Assembly (NCBI GenBank): GCA_046484325.1
Contig: JAWOJB010000041.1
Location: 1-24,230 of the forward strand
Reading direction: 5' to 3'
DNA length: 24,230 bases
Source: JAWOJB01 sp046484325
GTDB taxonomy: Bacteria; Actinomycetota; Acidimicrobiia; Spongiisociales; ZC4RG35
In this document: positions 21,215 to 24,230 of the stretch, piece by piece
Position numbering within the stretch: the first letter of the stretch is position 1
How the letters are laid out: the number at the start of each line of letters is the position of its first letter
Position numbers and translations under genes: made by a program
Notes under the pieces: generated by a model
Told to the model about the DNA's origin: nothing
Databases searched by the model: none
Seen by the model: only the letters and a program-made list of their open reading frames with translations

Positions 21215-23113
21215 TCAGCAGGTCGAGTGGCCGCAGGCGTGGCACTTGCCGCAGGCCTCGGCGAACTCGAACGACGCCTGGCCGCACACCGGGCAGACCT
21301 CGAGCACGTTCCGGTCGCGGGTGGGTGGGGTGGCTGCGAAGTCCTCCCCTCGCCATGGGGCCGAGCCCTCCACGGTGCCGAGATCGGTGCCCGTGGGTGT
21401 GCCCCGATTGAGCACCTGCCAGAGCTTCGAACCGTCGCGGTAGACCGTGATGCCCTTGCATCCGAGGTCGAATGCCAGCTCGAACACCCGCCGGACGTCT
21501 TGCGGCGACGCCTCCCGCGGCAGGTTGATGGTCTTCGACACCGCGTTGTCGACGTGGCGCTGGAAGGCGGCCTGGTGACGGACGTGCCACTCGGCTCCGA
21601 CCTCGTGGGCCGTCACGAACCGCCGGCGGAACTCCGAGTCACCGACGTCCATGCCCGCGATGCCCCCCTCGGCGGTGAGGCGCTCGGCCAGGTCGTCCGA
21701 CCACACCCCCAGCTCCTCGGCGGCCGCCCGGAAGTCGGGGTGGACCTCGACGAGGATCTGGCCGTCGAGAACCTTGCGATGGAACGCCAGCGCGAACAAG
21801 GGCTCGATCCCCGAGGAGCACCCGGCGATGATGGAGATCGTGCCGGTGGGGGCGATCGTGGTGCGGGTGGCGTTTCGCATCGGCCGGTTGACGCCGCCCG
21901 GGCCGTAGATCGACGCCTCCCAGTTCCCGAAGCTGCCGCGCTCGACCGCCAGGGCCTGTGAGGCCTCGTCGGCGACGAGCCCGATAGCCTCCATCACCTC
22001 ACCGGCGAGCGCCACCGCCTCTCCGGAGTCGTAGGGGATGCCGAGACGAACGAGCAGATCGGCCCAGCCCATGACACCCAACCCGATCTTCCGGTTCCCC
22101 TCCCGATGGAGGGCCTCGATCTCGGGAACCGGGTAACGGGAGCGCTCGACCGCATCGTCGAGGAAACGGACGGCGACGCGCACCACCTCGCCGAGCCGGC
22201 GGTGGTCGACGGAGTCGCCGTCCGCTACGAACTTGGACAGGTCGATCGACCCGAGCACGCACGCCTCGAAGGGCAACAGCGGCTGTTCACCGCAAGGGTT
22301 GGTCGCCTCGATCCGTCCGAGTGCCGGGGTGGGGTTGGTGCGGAGATCGTTGATCCGGTCGAGGAACACCACCCCGGGATCGCCGGTCTCCCAGGCCGCC
22401 TCGGCGATGCGATCGAGCACCTCCCCTGCGTTCAGCTCACCGGCCGGCTCCCCCGACCGTGGATTCCGCAGCCGGTAGGACCGACCCGCCAAGGCCGACG
22501 CGAACCAGTCCTCGGTGACGCCGACCGAGATGTTGAAGTTCACGATGCCACCCGAGCGCTTGCTGTCGATGAACTCGACGACGTCGGGGTGGTGCACGTC
22601 AAGAATGCCCATGTTCGCCCCGCGCCGGAACGAGCCCTGCTTGATGTGCTCGGTGGCGGTGTCGTACACGCGCAGGAAAGACACGGGGCCGGAGGAGACC
22701 CCCATGGTCGTCCGCACGACGTCCCCCGCAGGCCGCAGCCGGGAGAAGGAGAACCCGGTGCCTCCACCCGACTGGTGGATCTTGGCCGCGAGCTTGAGGG
22801 TCTCGAAGATCGAGTCGAGCGAGTCGTCCACCGGCAGCACGAAGCAGGCGGCCAGCTGTTCGAGCTTCCTCCCGGCGTTCATGAGGGTGGGGGAGTTGGG
22901 GAGGAACTCGAGCCGGCCCATGACGTCGAGGAATCGCTCCGTCCAGATCGCCGGGTCGCCGCCCCACCGTTCTTCGACGCTCGCCACGTCGACGGCCACC
23001 CGCCGGAACAGGTCGACGGGTGACTCCACCACCTCACCTCTCTCGTTGCGCGCCAGGTAGCGGGCCTCGAGCACCCGCAGGGCGTTGGGGGTGAGGGGGA
23101 TGGGCCCGGCCAT
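21215..23113 (-). CDS. nrdJ: Adenosylcobalamin-dependent (class II) ribonucleotide reductase
   Basis: 632 residues. Active-site cysteines are Cys90 (AACFVLPVDDSLDSIF) and Cys285 (PFEACVLGSIDL) as the redox pair and Cys274 in NPCGE as the radical site, with Asn272 and Glu276 beside it. Further motifs are FLPNSPTLMNAG, SGGGTGFSFSRLRP, KQGSFRRGANMGIL, APTGTISIIAGCSSGIEP and NLPREASPQDV. The C-terminal tail is Cys-rich (CPVCGQ, CGKCHACGHSTC), for re-reduction of the active site. It reduces ribonucleotides to deoxyribonucleotides using coenzyme B12, with no need for oxygen. No long N-terminal ATP-cone domain is present. ATG 23113 was used; GTG 23116 directly before it is also possible given TACGAT 6 bases further upstream. 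It diverges from a dGTPase-like gene. Confidence 0.93.
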   Translation of the reverse strand: MAGPIPLTPNALRVLEARYLARNERGEVVESPVDLFRRVAVDVASVEERWGGDPAIWTERFLDVMGRLEFLPNSPTLMNAGRKLEQLAACFVLPVDDSLDSIFETLKLAAKIHQSGGGTGFSFSRLRPAGDVVRTTMGVSSGPVSFLRVYDTATEHIKQGSFRRGANMGILDVHHPDVVEFIDSKRSGGIVNFNISVGVTEDWFASALAGRSYRLRNPRSGEPAGELNAGEVLDRIAEAAWETGDPGVVFLDRINDLRTNPTPALGRIEATNPCGEQPLLPFEACVLGSIDLSKFVADGDSVDHRRLGEVVRVAVRFLDDAVERSRYPVPEIEALHREGNRKIGLGVMGWADLLVRLGIPYDSGEAVALAGEVMEAIGLVADEASQALAVERGSFGNWEASIYGPGGVNRPMRNATRTTIAPTGTISIIAGCSSGIEPLFALAFHRKVLDGQILVEVHPDFRAAAEELGVWSDDLAERLTAEGGIAGMDVGDSEFRRRFVTAHEVGAEWHVRHQAAFQRHVDNAVSKTINLPREASPQDVRRVFELAFDLGCKGITVYRDGSKLWQVLNRGTPTGTDLGTVEGSAPWRGEDFAATPPTRDRNVLEVCPVCGQASFEFAEACGKCHACGHSTC

Positions 23114-23122
23114 CACCAGATC

Positions 23123-23128
23123 ATCGTA
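23123..23128 (-). promoter_or_regulatory. -10 element of a (near-)leaderless promoter for nrdJ
   Basis: On the minus strand TACGAT is followed by 6 bases to GTG 23116 or 9 bases to ATG 23113. There is no room for a long leader, so no cobalamin riboswitch controls this gene locally. Confidence 0.45.
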
Positions 23129-23158
23129 TGGCGATGTCCCGGTGAGCGCCGGGCACGG

Positions 23159-23164
23159 TACGTT
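23159..23164 (+). promoter_or_regulatory. -10 element of a leaderless promoter for the dGTPase-like gene
   Basis: TACGTT is followed by 7 bases and the GTG at 23172. Together with the nrdJ element it makes a 58-base divergent promoter region between dNTP synthesis and dNTP breakdown genes. Confidence 0.55.
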
Positions 23165-23171
23165 GGGGAAC

Positions 23172-23880
23172 GTGGACGCCCTGTTCCTCCGCCGGCGCGC
23201 CGAACGTGAGCAAATCGAGCAGGAGCTGCTGTCGCCGGCGGCTACCAGGTCCGACCGATCCGAGGGAAGGGCCGAACCCGAAGAGCCGGACGAGTACCGC
23301 ACCGCCTTCGAGCGTGACCGCGACCGGATCGTGCACTCGAAGGCGTTCCGGCGGCTCAAGCACAAGACCCAGGTGTTCCTCAACCCGGAGGGCGACCACT
23401 ACGTCACCCGGCTCACCCACACGGTCCAGGTCACCCAGGTCGGCCGGGCGATGGCGGTGGCGCTCGGGCTCAACGAGACGCTGACCGAGGCGATCTGCCT
23501 CGCCCACGACGTGGGTCACGCCCCCTTCGGCCACACGGGCGAGGAGGCGCTCGGCCCCTTCGCGGGCGGGGAGTGGCTGCACTCCGCCCAGGGAGTCCGC
23601 GTGCTGTCGGTGCTCGAACCGCTGAACCTCACCCGGGAAGTCCTGGACGGGGTGCGCGGTCACTCCTGGAAGATCGACCCTCCCCCGCGCACGCCCGAGG
23701 GGATGCTGTGCCGATTCGCCGACCGCATCGCCTACCTCACACACGACGTTGCCGATGCGATTCGGGCCGGGGTGATCGAGTTCGGCGACCTGCCCCCGGC
23801 ATCGGTGCGGCTGTTCGGGGACACGTCTCGGGAGTGGATCAACCGGATGGTCAGGGCGGTCGTCGAGACCTCCCATGGCG
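23172..23880 (+). CDS. dGTPase-like HD-domain triphosphohydrolase, C-terminus cut off
   Basis: About 236 residues of a deoxyguanosinetriphosphate triphosphohydrolase-like protein (usual length roughly 330-400). The HD site includes His83 (RLTHTVQVTQVGR) and His112-Asp113 (CLAHDVGHAPFGHTGEEAL). The motifs FRRLKHKTQVF and RFADRIAYLTHDVADAI are typical. It hydrolyses dNTPs to deoxynucleosides and triphosphate, which controls dNTP pools. GTG 23172 was chosen because of the leaderless promoter. Homology stops at about 23,876-23,880 (RAVVETSHG), where the sequence switches to an FG-GAP protein in another frame. The loss of the C-terminus is due to that junction rather than gene decay. Confidence 0.85.
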
Positions 23881-23884
23881 CCTC
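23874..23884. other. Chimeric junction (dGTPase to FG-GAP repeat protein)
   Basis: dGTPase homology ends at ETSHG, and within a few bases a calcium-binding repeat protein begins in a different frame, mid-repeat. Codon choice also changes at once to more A/T-ending codons. No mobile-element end is visible. Confidence 0.7.
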
Positions 23885-24230
23885 AATGACGGCGACCAGG
23901 ATATGGTGGTTGCCTCATACGCCATCGAGTTGTGGCGCAACGAAGGCAACGGCACGTGGATTTCAACAACCTGGAGTGGTGGCATTACGGAACTGGCTCT
24001 GGGCGATCTGGATAACGACGGAGATATAGACATTGCCGCCGTAAAAGGTGCCTTGTACGTCTTTGAAAATGACGGCACGCCCTGGGATGATAGTTACTGG
24101 TCCGGCACGTTCGTCGGCCAGGTCAGCAGTTTGTGCATGGACCTGGTCCTGGCCGATTTCGACCTGGACGGCTATCTGGACCTGGTCACCGCCGACCTAT
24201 CCGGCCCAATTCAGGTTTGGAGAAACGACG
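23882..24230 (+). CDS. FG-GAP/VCBS repeat protein fragment, foreign to the rest of the window
   Basis: About 116 codons, open at both ends, with three calcium-binding Asp motifs: LNDGDQDMV, DLDNDGDIDIA and DFDLDGYLDLV, spaced as in FG-GAP/VCBS beta-propeller repeats, with VWRN/LWRN-type blade ends between them. Such repeats occur in large secreted or surface proteins of many bacteria. Codons such as GAT, AAT, GAA, TTG, ATA and AAA are frequent, unlike the rest of the window. The origin and the full protein cannot be determined. Confidence 0.75.

Noticed and set aside
23114..23171. Cobalamin riboswitch for nrdJ
   Set aside because: The gap is only 58 bases and is occupied by two promoters; there is no room for a structured leader.
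23172..24029. Continuous frame extending the dGTPase past the junction
   Set aside because: Residues after about 236 are out of frame with the FG-GAP coding sequence and match neither family.

Overview
The window reads as a high-GC actinobacterial chromosome segment (about 360 to 23,880) with a short piece of unrelated DNA joined to each end. The actinobacterial assignment is an inference. It rests on very GC-rich third codon positions, tight packing with 1-7 base start/stop overlaps, a dnaX-ybaB-recR operon, a likely acyl-CoA carboxylase epsilon subunit, a B12-dependent ribonucleotide reductase, and repeated leaderless promoters (TAnnnT about 6-9 bases before an ATG/GTG). An Acidimicrobiia-like lineage is plausible but not shown. 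Bases 1 to about 358 are a HypF fragment and about 23,882 to the end is an FG-GAP/VCBS repeat protein with more A/T-rich codons. Both joins fall inside genes and change frame, so I read them as assembly or amplification chimeras.

Layout. (1) 361-5589, plus strand: the C-terminal part of a histidine phosphatase, the two halves of a split PEP-synthase-like kinase (ATP-binding subunit, then a subunit ending in the phospho-histidine swivel domain), a Rieske non-heme iron oxygenase and a small zinc-ribbon protein. This is the most interesting part. The split kinase matches phenylphosphate synthase in architecture, so the cluster looks like a phosphorylate-oxidise-dephosphorylate route for a phenolic or similar hydroxylated compound. 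(2) 5640-8029: a PHP phosphoesterase overlapping murJ. (3) 8026-8654, minus strand: a probable AccE and methylmalonyl-CoA epimerase. (4) 8743-11862: leaderless thiolase, glpX and an aminoglycoside-phosphotransferase-fold protein. (5) 11866-13402: an EVE-domain protein divergent from an AbiEi-like winged-helix/DUF559 nuclease-fold protein, the latter bracketed by two copies of a long inverted repeat. (6) 13396-17896, minus strand: dnaX, ybaB, recR, a DUF3524 glycosyltransferase resembling tRNA-queuosine mannosyltransferase, and a HAD hydrolase. (7) 17997-21210: a ZnuA-like lipoprotein with lost metal ligands, then an ABC-2-type ATPase and permease. (8) 21215-23880: nrdJ divergent from a dGTPase-like HD hydrolase, i.e. 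dNTP synthesis and dNTP breakdown back to back.

No tRNA, rRNA, CRISPR array, transposase or integrase was seen, and no stretch over 300 bases lacks a gene.
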